Part shown: piece after piece, positions 36,068-44,988 of the stretch
Layout of the letters: each line of letters begins with the position of its first letter
How positions within the stretch are numbered: position 1 is the first letter of the stretch
From: Parendozoicomonas callyspongiae
GTDB taxonomy: Bacteria > Pseudomonadota > Gammaproteobacteria > Pseudomonadales > Endozoicomonadaceae
Length of the DNA: 64,000 bases
Direction of reading: 5' to 3'
Assembly: GCF_023502345.1 (NCBI RefSeq)
Contig: NZ_JAMFLX010000007.1
Coordinates: 62,001-126,000, forward strand
Translations under genes and position numbers: made by a program
Notes under the pieces: generated by a model
Databases searched by the model: none
Told to the model about the DNA's origin: nothing
Seen by the model: only the letters and a program-made list of their open reading frames with translations

Positions 36068-37231
36068 ATGCCCGCATCGCTGCACCCAAAACACCTTCCG
36101 CAACTGTTTCTCGCAATTCTGCTTTTTTTGCAGTCTGCTGTGACCTTTAGTCATGAAGAAACAACAAAATCCATAAATATTCATGGACTGGTTATCTTTG
36201 GGGACAGCCTTTCAGACAACAGCAACACTTGGCGAATATCCTACTACTACTCAGGTTTGCCAGACCCTCTCAATGAAAACTACCAGACCAACAATTTCCT
36301 CGACTTCTTTGATGGTTTTCTGCCTTGGGCTGTTTCAACAGTTGGCCCATCCATCGTTCCTTTTCCTCAGTATCCTGCACCACCGTATTATCAGGGTTAC
36401 TTCACCAATGGACCTGTAACTGTTGATTTCCTGGCTGACTATGCGGGACTGGATAGATCAGACCCCAGTCAGTACCGCAACCTTGCATTCGGGGCCAGCT
36501 GGTCCACAGGCCTGTTTGACTCTCTGATCCAAAGTATCGAAAGGGGTCAGGCGCCGGAGTTACGTGTTTTGTTTCAAGGGAAAGTTCTACCTCCAAACTT
36601 CACTCAGGTGACCAATGTTTACCTGAAGCACAATCCTCGACTGTCTCCCGATATCATCTATGCCGTTTACTTTAGCGGTAACGATTACCTGAATGGTTTC
36701 AGTGACCCAGCTACAGTTGTTTCAACCCAGTATGCCAATATCAGACGTTTGATTGATGCAGGAGCTCGACACATCTTCTGGGGGACTGTGCCCGCTTATG
36801 AAATGGCCCCCTGCTTTCGAAGTGGCCCGAGACGTGAAATTGTTTCCCGCTGGGGAAAACAACATAACAGCTACGTTCGACGACTGGCCCAAGGTATCAC
36901 TAAAGCCTGGCCTCATGTCAAACTGACTGTTGGTGATATTGCAGACATATTCAGAAAAACTGCCAACGATCCGGCTAACGGTTTTACCGAAATCTACGCA
37001 CCCTGTACCAATGTTTTTATCCCAGGTTGTGATTTCGAACCCAGCATGGTTACTATTTTCAACACTTGTGAAGCGACGGTCTGTGAAAAACCGGATCAGT
37101 ATCTTTTCTGGGATCAAGTGCACGCAACAACCAAAGCTCACGAGATAGTTTCCGGCTATGTCTGCCGAGAACTTTTGGAAAACGGTTACAAACTGGACTG
37201 CCCAGATATGGAAACTCTGAGGAAGAGATAG
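36068..37231 (+). CDS. secreted GDSL/SGNH-family lipase or esterase
   Basis: About 387 residues. An N-terminal signal peptide (FLAILLFLQSAVTFS) is followed by an SGNH hydrolase domain. Block I is VIFGDSLSDNSN with the nucleophile Ser. Block III is YFSGNDYL. The C-terminal block V is DQVHATTKAH with the Asp-His pair. The layout resembles secreted glycerophospholipid:cholesterol acyltransferases and thermolabile hemolysin-type phospholipases of Vibrio and Legionella (PlaA/PlaC). The Cys residues in the C-terminal half (PCTNVFIPGC, NTCEATVCEK) suggest disulfides. The start is ATG 36068 or GTG 36062; neither has a strong ribosome site. Confidence 0.85.
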   Translation: MPASLHPKHLPQLFLAILLFLQSAVTFSHEETTKSINIHGLVIFGDSLSDNSNTWRISYYYSGLPDPLNENYQTNNFLDFFDGFLPWAVSTVGPSIVPFPQYPAPPYYQGYFTNGPVTVDFLADYAGLDRSDPSQYRNLAFGASWSTGLFDSLIQSIERGQAPELRVLFQGKVLPPNFTQVTNVYLKHNPRLSPDIIYAVYFSGNDYLNGFSDPATVVSTQYANIRRLIDAGARHIFWGTVPAYEMAPCFRSGPRREIVSRWGKQHNSYVRRLAQGITKAWPHVKLTVGDIADIFRKTANDPANGFTEIYAPCTNVFIPGCDFEPSMVTIFNTCEATVCEKPDQYLFWDQVHATTKAHEIVSGYVCRELLENGYKLDCPDMETLRKR

Positions 37232-37505
37232 ACAGCTATCTGCAAATAGTTGACCGCGTTGCTGTGCTGACACAACATTTCGCTGAGACAATCAGCGTCG
37301 AAAGTCGTTAAAGGTCATTCTATACAAAAAAAGTTATCTACGGATATAGGTCTGTACAGCTACTTTTTCCTGATTGTTGGCACGATGGTGGTTATGAAAG
37401 AATTTCTTTTCCAGAAGCCTGTGATACGGAACATGGGCCATCTGATGCGATGATTTATAACTGCAAGTCAAAGGAATAAACCGCCCTCAATTATTAGAGC
37501 GAATT

Positions 37506-39788
37506 TTATGACGGCTCCAAACAAGATTTGTTTTTGTCTATATACTGACTGCAGGCTCGCCCATTCTGAGTAACATCTCTGGGTAGAGGCTGCCCAAGTG
37601 TGCGAGCGATAACATTGGCAAAAGCCAGCATCTTTGGTGTTGGTTTACGGGGACCGGAAGAGCTGGCACCAGACCTCCGAGGAGCGGATCCTGAAATTGC
37701 ACCATGCCGCTGCTGCAGTTCCTGCAGGTACCCTTCCAGACGATCAAGCTGCCGGAAAACAAACTTATCCCGCTGCTGGCAGGCAGTTTCATCATCCCTT
37801 CTAAGTTCACAGATACGGTTCAGCCAATCCTCCCAGACAGCGGTGGTTTCCACCTGAACAAACCAGGAAGGCAGGTCATCTATAAGAGCTTCTCCTTTGG
37901 GTGTACTTTCCAGCCGGTTTCCTTTTCGAGCGATAAATTCCCTAGCTAAAAGAGTCTCCAGTATTGTGCTTCGTGTTGCTGGTGTACCAATACCGGCACT
38001 GTCTCGCAGGATTTTTCTTAACTGCGGATCACGCACAAAACGCCCGACACTTTTCATGGCTTTGATCAGGGTACGATCGGTAAACCATGCAGGAGGCCGG
38101 GTTGTTCTGGTTTTGAGTTCCACATTTTTTAGCGGAGCAGGCATATGCCGGGTAACAGGAACCGGTTGAATATCTGTTTCCTTCTCCCGCTCTGATGGAA
38201 ATGCCTGCTGCCATCCAGGATCAAGAACCATATTTAGAGTTGTGGCAAACCGGCTATGGGGGTGACCCAGTAAATCCTCACAGGGCACAGCAAATCCCAA
38301 CTTCTGCTCCCGAATCAGGGCCGGAGGCCAAAGTGCCTGAATATACCGGTGGGCTACAATTTCGTAAGCCTGTCGCTCAAGACTGTTCATTCGGTCAAGG
38401 TGAGCGGCTTTTCGGGTAGGAATGATGCCGTAGTGTTCCATTGGCTTTTTTGTAAAGCAGGATGGCTTGAATGACGGGTAGCCAGTGTCCTGACCATTGT
38501 GGATATCTCTGGCCCGGCTGGCAGCCATCGAGAACTGCGCATGGTTGGTCAAATGATCCAGTACCGGGTTTCGTTCACCTGGTTCATAAAGCGAGAGAGG
38601 CAACTCTGCATGCTCTGTTCGCGGATATGTTACTAAACCATCGTTGTATAGTTTTTCCAGAACCTTCTGGGCTTTTGAAGCAGTTAAACCAGAAGCCTTG
38701 TGCATTTCAGCCTGAAACTCTGCCAGATCACAGGGTAAAGGTGGCTGCCGTTTTAGTTCACGGGTTTTACTTCCAACAACGATGGCTTTATCACCTGCTG
38801 CAAGAAGCCTCTCCCTGAATGACTGTACTTCCTGTTGCCCCGTGAACAATGGAGTATCCAGTGGTTCCGATTCCCCATCCTTAACAATTCGTTTAGATGG
38901 CTCCCACTCTACTCCTGCAGGTGCAGCATCAATAATCTCTGCTGTTACGACAGGTTTGTAGAGTGCAGCTACCTGCTGGCCTGCCAGATCAAACTGTCCT
39001 TCAATCAGGAAATGGTCTTTAGGGACAAAGTTACGTATTTCCCGGCAGCGTTCGACAACCATGGTCAGTGTAGGAGTCTGCACCCTTCCCACAGAAACAA
39101 CTGACTCCCGCCCGGAACCCTGTCCAAGCAGGTTCCCCATTTTCCCATGACGGGCATAACAGGTCAGAGCTCGCACAGCGAACTGGTAAGCCCAATCAGA
39201 ACGGGAACGGGCCTCCGAAGCGCGAAACCAGGATTTCATTTCATCACCCGTCTTCAGGCGATGAAATGTTTTTTGAACTGCAGACTTATCCAGTCCATCC
39301 ACCAGCCAGGCATGTTTAACCGAACCTTTGAAACGACAGTGCTCAAGTAACTGCCAGGCTATGGCTGTGCCTTCACGATCCGGGTCAGTACTGATAATCA
39401 CTTCACCAGCCTGCCGCAGCTGCTCACGAATAACCTTGAGGTATTGCGAAGGGGACTTTCCCTTGCGTCCATTGTTTGGTTTGGACACCCGCATATCAAA
39501 GCTGCGGGGAATGGGAAGAAGAGTTGCCGGATTACTCCAGCTGGCATCTGGCTTGATCTCCTGTGGCTCCTGTATTTCCACAAGGTGACCAGATGCCCAG
39601 ACAATAACTGCCTTCTGACCGTTAAATGTTCCTGTTCCAAAGTCGCCACTCATTCGCCAGCCCATAGCTTCCGCAATCTGGCGGGCCTGATCCCGCTTTT
39701 CTGCAAGAACGACTACGTTTTTCTTACCTTCACTGGCACGGTTTGTTCTTTGGCCTTTCCTGCGACCAGATTGTTCAGTGGCTGCCAT
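37506..39788 (-). CDS. topB: DNA topoisomerase III (type IA)
   Basis: A 760-residue type IA topoisomerase. The Toprim domain has the acidic triad in STDPDREGTAIAWQL, the active-site Tyr is in GLVTYPRTEHAEL, and GIGTPATRSTILETL is the conserved late block. There is no C-terminal zinc-finger array, which points to topoisomerase III rather than I. A basic Ser/Gly linker leads to a short C-terminal helical module (KMLAFANVIARTLGQPLP) seen in TopB proteins of mobile elements as well as chromosomes. It relaxes or decatenates DNA. No conjugation genes are nearby, so it seems chromosomal. Confidence 0.9.
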   Translation of the reverse strand: MAATEQSGRRKGQRTNRASEGKKNVVVLAEKRDQARQIAEAMGWRMSGDFGTGTFNGQKAVIVWASGHLVEIQEPQEIKPDASWSNPATLLPIPRSFDMRVSKPNNGRKGKSPSQYLKVIREQLRQAGEVIISTDPDREGTAIAWQLLEHCRFKGSVKHAWLVDGLDKSAVQKTFHRLKTGDEMKSWFRASEARSRSDWAYQFAVRALTCYARHGKMGNLLGQGSGRESVVSVGRVQTPTLTMVVERCREIRNFVPKDHFLIEGQFDLAGQQVAALYKPVVTAEIIDAAPAGVEWEPSKRIVKDGESEPLDTPLFTGQQEVQSFRERLLAAGDKAIVVGSKTRELKRQPPLPCDLAEFQAEMHKASGLTASKAQKVLEKLYNDGLVTYPRTEHAELPLSLYEPGERNPVLDHLTNHAQFSMAASRARDIHNGQDTGYPSFKPSCFTKKPMEHYGIIPTRKAAHLDRMNSLERQAYEIVAHRYIQALWPPALIREQKLGFAVPCEDLLGHPHSRFATTLNMVLDPGWQQAFPSEREKETDIQPVPVTRHMPAPLKNVELKTRTTRPPAWFTDRTLIKAMKSVGRFVRDPQLRKILRDSAGIGTPATRSTILETLLAREFIARKGNRLESTPKGEALIDDLPSWFVQVETTAVWEDWLNRICELRRDDETACQQRDKFVFRQLDRLEGYLQELQQRHGAISGSAPRRSGASSSGPRKPTPKMLAFANVIARTLGQPLPRDVTQNGRACSQYIDKNKSCLEPS

Positions 39789-39916
39789 AACTTATCTGCG
39801 ACTATTCATTAGCTGCATGTCATTATCTGCATGCATAACAGTGCCGCAAAAGACCTGTATAAATTAACAGCTCAATAAACTAATCGCTTTTGATTGTTAT
39901 GTAAAAGAAATTGGCG

Positions 39917-40624
39917 TTACCAGGGAATCTCGGAGCCATCCCAGGACCAGAATCGTCCTGTCTGCTCGGAAGATAATTTCTGCAAAACATCCAACAGAAG
40001 ACCGGCGGTCTTTTCAGGTGGGAATAACTTTCCATCAGGGACATTGCTTTGGAAAGGCTTGGACAGTGATGTATCCGTTGTTCCAGGGTGGAGGGAGGCA
40101 ACACAGCACTTGGGCATGGTTCTTTGCCACTCAATACTCAGCGTTTTCAACGCCATATTGAGAGCTGCTTTTGAAGCACGATAGCTATACCAGCCACCAA
40201 GATGATTATCCGAAATACTGCCGACTTTCGCTGAAACAGTTGCGAACATGGGATGTTTTGACTGTTTGAGGTTTCTCTGGAAATGCTTGGCCAGTAACAA
40301 TGAAGGCATTGCATTAACTTGAAGGCTTTCTGAAAAGAAGTCAGGGTCGAACTTGCGTATGGTTTTCTCTGGCTGCCCGGATTTGTTATGAAGGAAACCG
40401 ACAGCATTGATTAACCAGTCAATACTGCCAACCTCTTCTGCCAGGCTTGTAACCTGGCCTTCATTAATAGCATCCAAAAGATGCCAGCTTAATTGTTCAT
40501 GAAAGAAATCTGGTTGATGCTTGTTGTGGGTAGCAATAACTGATGCTTCAGGAAATTTATCCAGACAGGCTTTAACAAGCGCCAGCCCTATTCCTCCACT
40601 GCCTCCTGCTATCAGAATTTTCAT
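39917..40624 (-). CDS. short-chain dehydrogenase/reductase (CsgA-like)
   Basis: About 235 residues with the SDR nucleotide-binding motif ILIAGGSGGIGLAL at the N-terminus, INAVGFLHN (NNAG equivalent), Ser in TVSAKVGSIS and the catalytic YSYRASKAAL (Tyr-x3-Lys). Sequence style matches the C-factor/CsgA-like SDR group. I start at ATG 40624, with GGGGTG upstream, rather than the in-frame GTG at 40633. It lies downstream of the Lrp-type regulator in the same direction, with 17 bases between them, so the two probably form an operon. Confidence 0.9.
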   Translation of the reverse strand: MKILIAGGSGGIGLALVKACLDKFPEASVIATHNKHQPDFFHEQLSWHLLDAINEGQVTSLAEEVGSIDWLINAVGFLHNKSGQPEKTIRKFDPDFFSESLQVNAMPSLLLAKHFQRNLKQSKHPMFATVSAKVGSISDNHLGGWYSYRASKAALNMALKTLSIEWQRTMPKCCVASLHPGTTDTSLSKPFQSNVPDGKLFPPEKTAGLLLDVLQKLSSEQTGRFWSWDGSEIPW

Positions 40625-40641
40625 ACCAGGCACCCCACAGT

Positions 40642-41127
40642 CTATTTCTTTTTGGTTTTCTCCAGATGATTTAACGGTAGTTGAGTACGAGTGATTGGGC
40701 TGCGCAAAATAAAGCTTGAGTGGGCTCCGGTTACGCCTTCCAGAGGCGTGATCTTGTTAAGTAGAAACTCCTGATAGTAATCCATATCAGGAACCATCAC
40801 CTTGAGCATATAGTCCGCAGACTGCCCGGTAATCAGATGACATTCCACCACTTCCGGGTATTCGTTCACATGCTTTTCAAAGTTGGCAAAACGCTCAGGG
40901 GTGTGGCGATCCATGCTGATATGGATAAACGCCATCAATTTCAGGCCCAAAGCCGCAGGCTCGAGCCTGGTCACATGATCCCGGATAATGCCGCTTTCCT
41001 CCAACGCACGAACTCTGCGCAGACAAGGAGAGGGAGAGAGGCCAATCTTATCCGCTAGCTCCTGATTGGTAATTCGGGCGTTATTTTGAATCTCTTCAAG
41101 GATTCTACGATCATAGCGGTCAAACAT
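40642..41127 (-). CDS. Lrp/AsnC family transcriptional regulator
   Basis: A 161-residue regulator. The N-terminal helix-turn-helix contains NQELADKIGLSPSPCLRRVR. The C-terminal RAM (amino-acid-binding) domain contains ECHLITGQSADYMLKVMVPD. The C-terminal tail PITRTQLPL is typical of the Lrp-like subgroup that controls amino-acid metabolism. It is divergent from leuA, separated by an AT-rich region with a near-palindrome GGACATATTATGCCC (41156-41170), so leuA is a plausible target. Confidence 0.92.
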   Translation of the reverse strand: MFDRYDRRILEEIQNNARITNQELADKIGLSPSPCLRRVRALEESGIIRDHVTRLEPAALGLKLMAFIHISMDRHTPERFANFEKHVNEYPEVVECHLITGQSADYMLKVMVPDMDYYQEFLLNKITPLEGVTGAHSSFILRSPITRTQLPLNHLEKTKKK

Positions 41128-41478
41128 GACTTCATTGCCTTAGATGTGGCACATAGGACATATTATGCCCATATTATTAATATTATTGAAATATAATAGC
41201 CAAAAAAACCAAAACCAACGCTACTTTCGCAATCATTATCCCCTTGTAATTGTCTACTATATCTCTCGTTGTCAAAAGCGACGCCCGAACGTAAGCCTGC
41301 GAGGCTTTCCGGAAGAGCCAGCCCGCCACAAGCGACACGGTTGAAAAAGGGTCTTACCAGGACCGTACAAAAAGAAAGCCCATAAGGCTGAGATACAGAC
41401 AGAATATTTGAGGGCTGGCCTAAAGTGCCAGCCCTTTTGCTAAGGAGCCACGTTAGAAAACACAGCAGGGAGTTTGAA
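41128..41478 (+). promoter_or_regulatory. lrp-leuA intergenic region and leuA leader
   Basis: About 350 bases hold the divergent promoters of the Lrp-type gene and leuA. An AT-rich block at 41156-41200 contains a near-palindrome (GGACATATTATGCCC) and TATAAT at 41192. A frame starting at ATG 41165, preceded by AGGA, encodes MPILLILLK and continues to 41344, so it could be a Leu/Ile-rich leader peptide. The sequence in between can form several small hairpins (AAGCC-TGCGA-GGCTT, GGTC-GACC). The last element is the terminator at 41411-41439. Confidence 0.45.
41411..41439 (+). terminator. terminator hairpin in the leuA leader (attenuator candidate)
   Basis: AGGGCTGGC pairs perfectly with GCCAGCCCT (9 bp, seven-base loop), followed by TTTT. 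It lies 40 bases before the leuA start and in the leuA direction. No gene upstream on this strand needs a terminator, because the previous gene runs the other way. The AAGGCTG at about 41386 could compete for the CAGCC side. Confidence 0.75.
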
Positions 41479-43158
41479 ATGAAACCATCATCCACAGCAT
41501 TCGATCATCGCAAGTACCGGCCTTTTCCCCCTTTAAAGAAAATTAACCGTCGCTGGCCGGATAACACCATTGAGCAGGCTCCTCTATGGTGCAGCGTAGA
41601 TCTACGTGATGGTAACCAGGCTCTTATTGAACCCATGTCAGTTGCCCAGAAGAAGCGATTGTTCCAGTTACTGGTCAATATGGGTTTCAAAGAAATCGAA
41701 ATCGGTTTCCCTGCGGCATCAGGTCCTGATTATGATTTTGTCCGGATGCTGATTGATGAAAACATGATTCCTGACGATGTCACCATCCAGGTTCTCACCC
41801 AGGCTCGCCAGCATCTGATTACAAAAACCTTTGAAGCTTTGATCGGCTGCCGTCGTGCGGTTGTTCATGTTTATAACTCGACTTCAAAGGTGCAAAGGGA
41901 GCAGGTTTTTCAACGTGACCGCTCCGGCATTATTCAAATTGCCGTAGATGGTGCAAGAATGGTGGCCGAAGAAGCCAAAAAGCACCCGGATACAGAGTGG
42001 GTATTCCAGTACTCGCCGGAAAGCTTTACTGGAACGGAAATGGATTTTGCCGTTGATGTCTGCAATGCCGTTATGAAAATCTGGCAGCCGACACCAGAGA
42101 AGCCGGTGATTCTGAACCTACCTGCTACCGTGGAAATGTCCACGCCTAATATCTTTGCCGACCAGATCGAATGGTTCCTTGATCATCTGGAAAACAGAGA
42201 GTCAGCAATCTGCAGCGTTCACACTCATAATGACAGGGGCTGTGCTGTTGCAGCGGCAGAACTGGCTGTTATGGCCGGTGCAGACAGAGTAGAAGGCACC
42301 CTTTTTGGCAATGGCGAACGAACCGGCAATATGGACATAGTGACTATGGCCATGAACCTTTACAGTCAGGGAGTCGATCCCCGACTGGATCTCTCCCAGG
42401 CAAACAAGATCATAAAAATTGCCACTGAATGTACTGACCTTCCAATCCATCCCCGGCACCCATGGTTTGGTGAACTGGTTTATACCGCCTTTTCCGGCAG
42501 CCACCAGGATGCTATTCGCAAGTGCCTGAGCAAAAGAAAAACAGAAGAAGTCTGGGACGTTGCTTATCTTCCTATTGATCCGGCAGATATTGGCCGGGAC
42601 TACCAGGAAGTTATTCGCATTAACAGCCAGTCAGGCAAAGGTGGTGTTGCCTTTGTTCTTGAGCATGATCATGGATTACAGACACCCCGCTGGCTGCAAA
42701 TTGCACTCTCTGTTGCGGTACAGGCTGCTGCAGAAACCAGTGCAAAGGAAGTCTCTTCAGGGGATATCTGGAATCTATTCCAGCAGCAATTTATGTGCAT
42801 AGATGGCCAGTACAGCATTGGCGGTTACCGTCTGGAACACTCAGCGGAAGGGGATAGCGTTGAAGTTGATGTTCGGGGATCACAGGGAGTTATCTCACTG
42901 GCCAGCCAGGGTAAAGGGCCACTGGAAGCCTTTTCCAAAGGCCTGGAGAAGCTTGGAGTTCGTCTCGATATTCTGGACTATAGCGAGCATGCTCTCGATA
43001 ACGGATCAGATGCTCGGGCTGTGTCGTACGTTCATGCCAGCGTCAATGGCCAGAGATACTGCGGGGTTGGCATTGATCAGGATATCGTGCTCGCCTCTCT
43101 GAAGGCCATGATGGCTGCTGCTAACCAGGCCTTACAGAATGAGCAGAAAGTTGCCTGA
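41479..43158 (+). CDS. leuA: 2-isopropylmalate synthase, long form
   Basis: A 559-residue enzyme condensing acetyl-CoA and 2-ketoisovalerate in the first step of leucine synthesis. It shows the HMGL-like signature LRDGNQAL, the metal-binding HTHNDRGCAVAAAELAV and GNGERTGN, and the C-terminal leucine-binding regulatory domain (SIGGYRLEH, VDVRGSQG). The length matches the longer LeuA type found in Pseudomonas. The ATG at 41479 is chosen from CAGGGAG upstream and the conserved MKPSSTAFDHRKYRPFP start. Leader features suggest attenuation; leucine feedback is known for the family. Confidence 0.96.
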   Translation: MKPSSTAFDHRKYRPFPPLKKINRRWPDNTIEQAPLWCSVDLRDGNQALIEPMSVAQKKRLFQLLVNMGFKEIEIGFPAASGPDYDFVRMLIDENMIPDDVTIQVLTQARQHLITKTFEALIGCRRAVVHVYNSTSKVQREQVFQRDRSGIIQIAVDGARMVAEEAKKHPDTEWVFQYSPESFTGTEMDFAVDVCNAVMKIWQPTPEKPVILNLPATVEMSTPNIFADQIEWFLDHLENRESAICSVHTHNDRGCAVAAAELAVMAGADRVEGTLFGNGERTGNMDIVTMAMNLYSQGVDPRLDLSQANKIIKIATECTDLPIHPRHPWFGELVYTAFSGSHQDAIRKCLSKRKTEEVWDVAYLPIDPADIGRDYQEVIRINSQSGKGGVAFVLEHDHGLQTPRWLQIALSVAVQAAAETSAKEVSSGDIWNLFQQQFMCIDGQYSIGGYRLEHSAEGDSVEVDVRGSQGVISLASQGKGPLEAFSKGLEKLGVRLDILDYSEHALDNGSDARAVSYVHASVNGQRYCGVGIDQDIVLASLKAMMAAANQALQNEQKVA

Positions 43159-43195
43159 CCACTTTTATAAATAACAATATTTTCCCCTGATATTT

Positions 43196-43226
43196 ATCCC
43201 CGGTTTATGCCGGGGATTTTTCTTTG
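43196..43226 (+). terminator. Rho-independent terminator after leuA
   Basis: ATCCCCGG and CCGGGGAT form a perfect stem, followed by TTTTTCTTT, about 37 bases after the leuA stop. Confidence 0.9.
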
Positions 43227-43288
43227 TAGTCAACCCATAACCTGAGAGCATAAAATCTACTTAATCATATCGAAAGCCACTCCCTCCG

Positions 43289-44149
43289 ATGATAAGAAAT
43301 AAAAAGAACAGAAAATTTCTCTTTTGGCTGACACTTGCGATTGTCCATATTTCTTTGGTCGGCTGTGCAGCTCCAAGGGATCATCAGAAAACAATTTCTG
43401 AGCAAGCTAAAAGGCTAGGTGCAGTTTCAGAAATCATTCCAGCAGATAATTACCATCTGCAAACTCTACTGATAGCGTCTCAAAAGAGTTCGACACTTCG
43501 TGTATATATTGAGGGCGATGGTCGAGCCTGGGCACGACGTGGCCGACCATCCAAAGACCCCACCCCCAGAGGCTTGCTGGTTTTTGATTTAATGGCTGTG
43601 GATTCTTTTTCAGATAAAGCTTATGTAGCTCGTCCATGCCAATTCGTGATGTCGGCCAAGTGTGAAACCAAAGTCTGGACGGATCTGCGTTATAGCCGGG
43701 GTGCTGTTGACTCTTTAAATACAGCTCTCGATAGGTTGAAAGCCAAAGGGAACTATAAGTCTCTGGAGCTTGTTGGCTTTTCTGGTGGAGCAACCCTTGC
43801 TCTTCTGGTCGGCTCACAGAGGCATGATATTCAATCTATCAGAACCGTTGCAGGAAATCTGGCTCCCCATTTTGTGAACCAGTTTCATAAGGTTTCTCCC
43901 ATGCCTCTTGCTCTTGATCCTGCAGACAGAAATAAGGAACTTGCAGGAATCCCACAACTCCACTTCTACGGTGAGAATGATTCCGTTATCACTCCACAAG
44001 TGCTGGAGAGCTATAAACGGAGATTTCGTACGACTGAATGTATTTATGGAATGAAAGTCATCGACGCATCTCACCAAAAAGGCTGGGCAGAGAAATGGCC
44101 TTACCTTCTTAAGCAACCATTACCAGCCTGCCAGGCAGAGAAAAGCTAA
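43289..44149 (+). CDS. lipoprotein with alpha/beta-hydrolase fold
   Basis: A 286-residue protein with a lipoprotein signal (basic start, hydrophobic FLFWLTLAIVHISLVGC, lipobox LVGC). The mature part has an alpha/beta-hydrolase pattern: nucleophile elbow LVGFSGGAT (Ser in G-x-S-x-G), acidic residue in YGENDSVIT and His in DASHQKGW. The early segment IEGDGRAW resembles an oxyanion-hole loop. It is probably anchored in the outer or inner membrane facing the periplasm. The substrate is unknown. It is followed by another exported protein in the same direction. Confidence 0.8.
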   Translation: MIRNKKNRKFLFWLTLAIVHISLVGCAAPRDHQKTISEQAKRLGAVSEIIPADNYHLQTLLIASQKSSTLRVYIEGDGRAWARRGRPSKDPTPRGLLVFDLMAVDSFSDKAYVARPCQFVMSAKCETKVWTDLRYSRGAVDSLNTALDRLKAKGNYKSLELVGFSGGATLALLVGSQRHDIQSIRTVAGNLAPHFVNQFHKVSPMPLALDPADRNKELAGIPQLHFYGENDSVITPQVLESYKRRFRTTECIYGMKVIDASHQKGWAEKWPYLLKQPLPACQAEKS

Positions 44150-44238
44150 GCAAAACGCCCGTGCATGAACTATGTTCTCAGCCGAACGGCCATGAGAGGA
44201 AGGTACCTTCATGGTTATAAACACAACAAGGGAATATT

Positions 44239-44979
44239 ATGTTTATCAGGCTGGCTGCTGTATCTCTTTCCCTGATGTCATTTCTGTTAATGGCAAGCCA
44301 GGGCTTTCAGCTATTGGGAGGAAGCTGGCAGCCAGCTCTTACTCAAAAAACAGGGTCTGGCTGGCAGCATGTTTACCTTTGTCAAAACTGTCGTTTTACT
44401 CCCTCACTGACTATCAATACCTCAATTAACCCTGAACCAGATGATGCATTTCAGTATGAACTTGAGCGTAGCTTCGAAGAAGTTTACGTCGAATCAGTCA
44501 GCCAGGATCTGCTTCACCACTTCTCAATTTTGCGGGCATTTCGGGCTTTAGATCCTGTTGGTCCGGAAAAGATCACTGTGGTTTCAACCCGTATCCCTTC
44601 AGAAAAAACAAGATACTGGCATCACATCCAAGCCGTTATTGAACAGGGGCCAATGTCTGAAGAACTGCTGCTGGAAGACCAGCTGATCAGCCTGCTATCC
44701 AATGCGCAGTTAAAAGGAACACAGTTAATAATCCCTGGCGAGCAATCAGCAGTTATTGATTTAACATCACCTGACCGTAACTGGTTAAGTGATGTCGCGG
44801 AAAAATCAGGTATTACTCATAAGATGTTTGAAAACCCAGTCACAACTGCCGGGCTGTTGATAATTGGAGTCCAGCTGACCCTTGGTCTTTCCGGTGTACG
44901 AGGTCCCTGTGGAAAACCTCTTCATCAATGTCCATGTACCAAGAAAGCCATGAAAGCTGCAAACATGCCGTGTATTTAG
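44239..44979 (+). CDS. exported protein of unknown function
   Basis: A 246-residue protein with an N-terminal signal peptide (LAAVSLSLMSFLLMASQG). No family recognised. There is a C-x2-C pair near residue 50 (YLCQNCRF), a middle part with mixed helix and strand, and a hydrophobic segment near 200-220 (TTAGLLIIGVQLTLGLSG). It ends in a Cys-rich tail (GPCGKPLHQCPCTKKA). A short palindrome GAAGGTACCTTC lies about 30 bases upstream. It follows the hydrolase lipoprotein by 90 bases and may be cotranscribed. Confidence 0.65.
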   Translation: MFIRLAAVSLSLMSFLLMASQGFQLLGGSWQPALTQKTGSGWQHVYLCQNCRFTPSLTINTSINPEPDDAFQYELERSFEEVYVESVSQDLLHHFSILRAFRALDPVGPEKITVVSTRIPSEKTRYWHHIQAVIEQGPMSEELLLEDQLISLLSNAQLKGTQLIIPGEQSAVIDLTSPDRNWLSDVAEKSGITHKMFENPVTTAGLLIIGVQLTLGLSGVRGPCGKPLHQCPCTKKAMKAANMPCI

Positions 44980-44988
44980 TGGTACAGC

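Noticed and set aside
37506-39788. Topoisomerase III as the marker of an integrative conjugative element
   Set aside because: TopB is common in such elements, but no conjugation, partition or integrase genes are near and the flanks are chromosomal genes.
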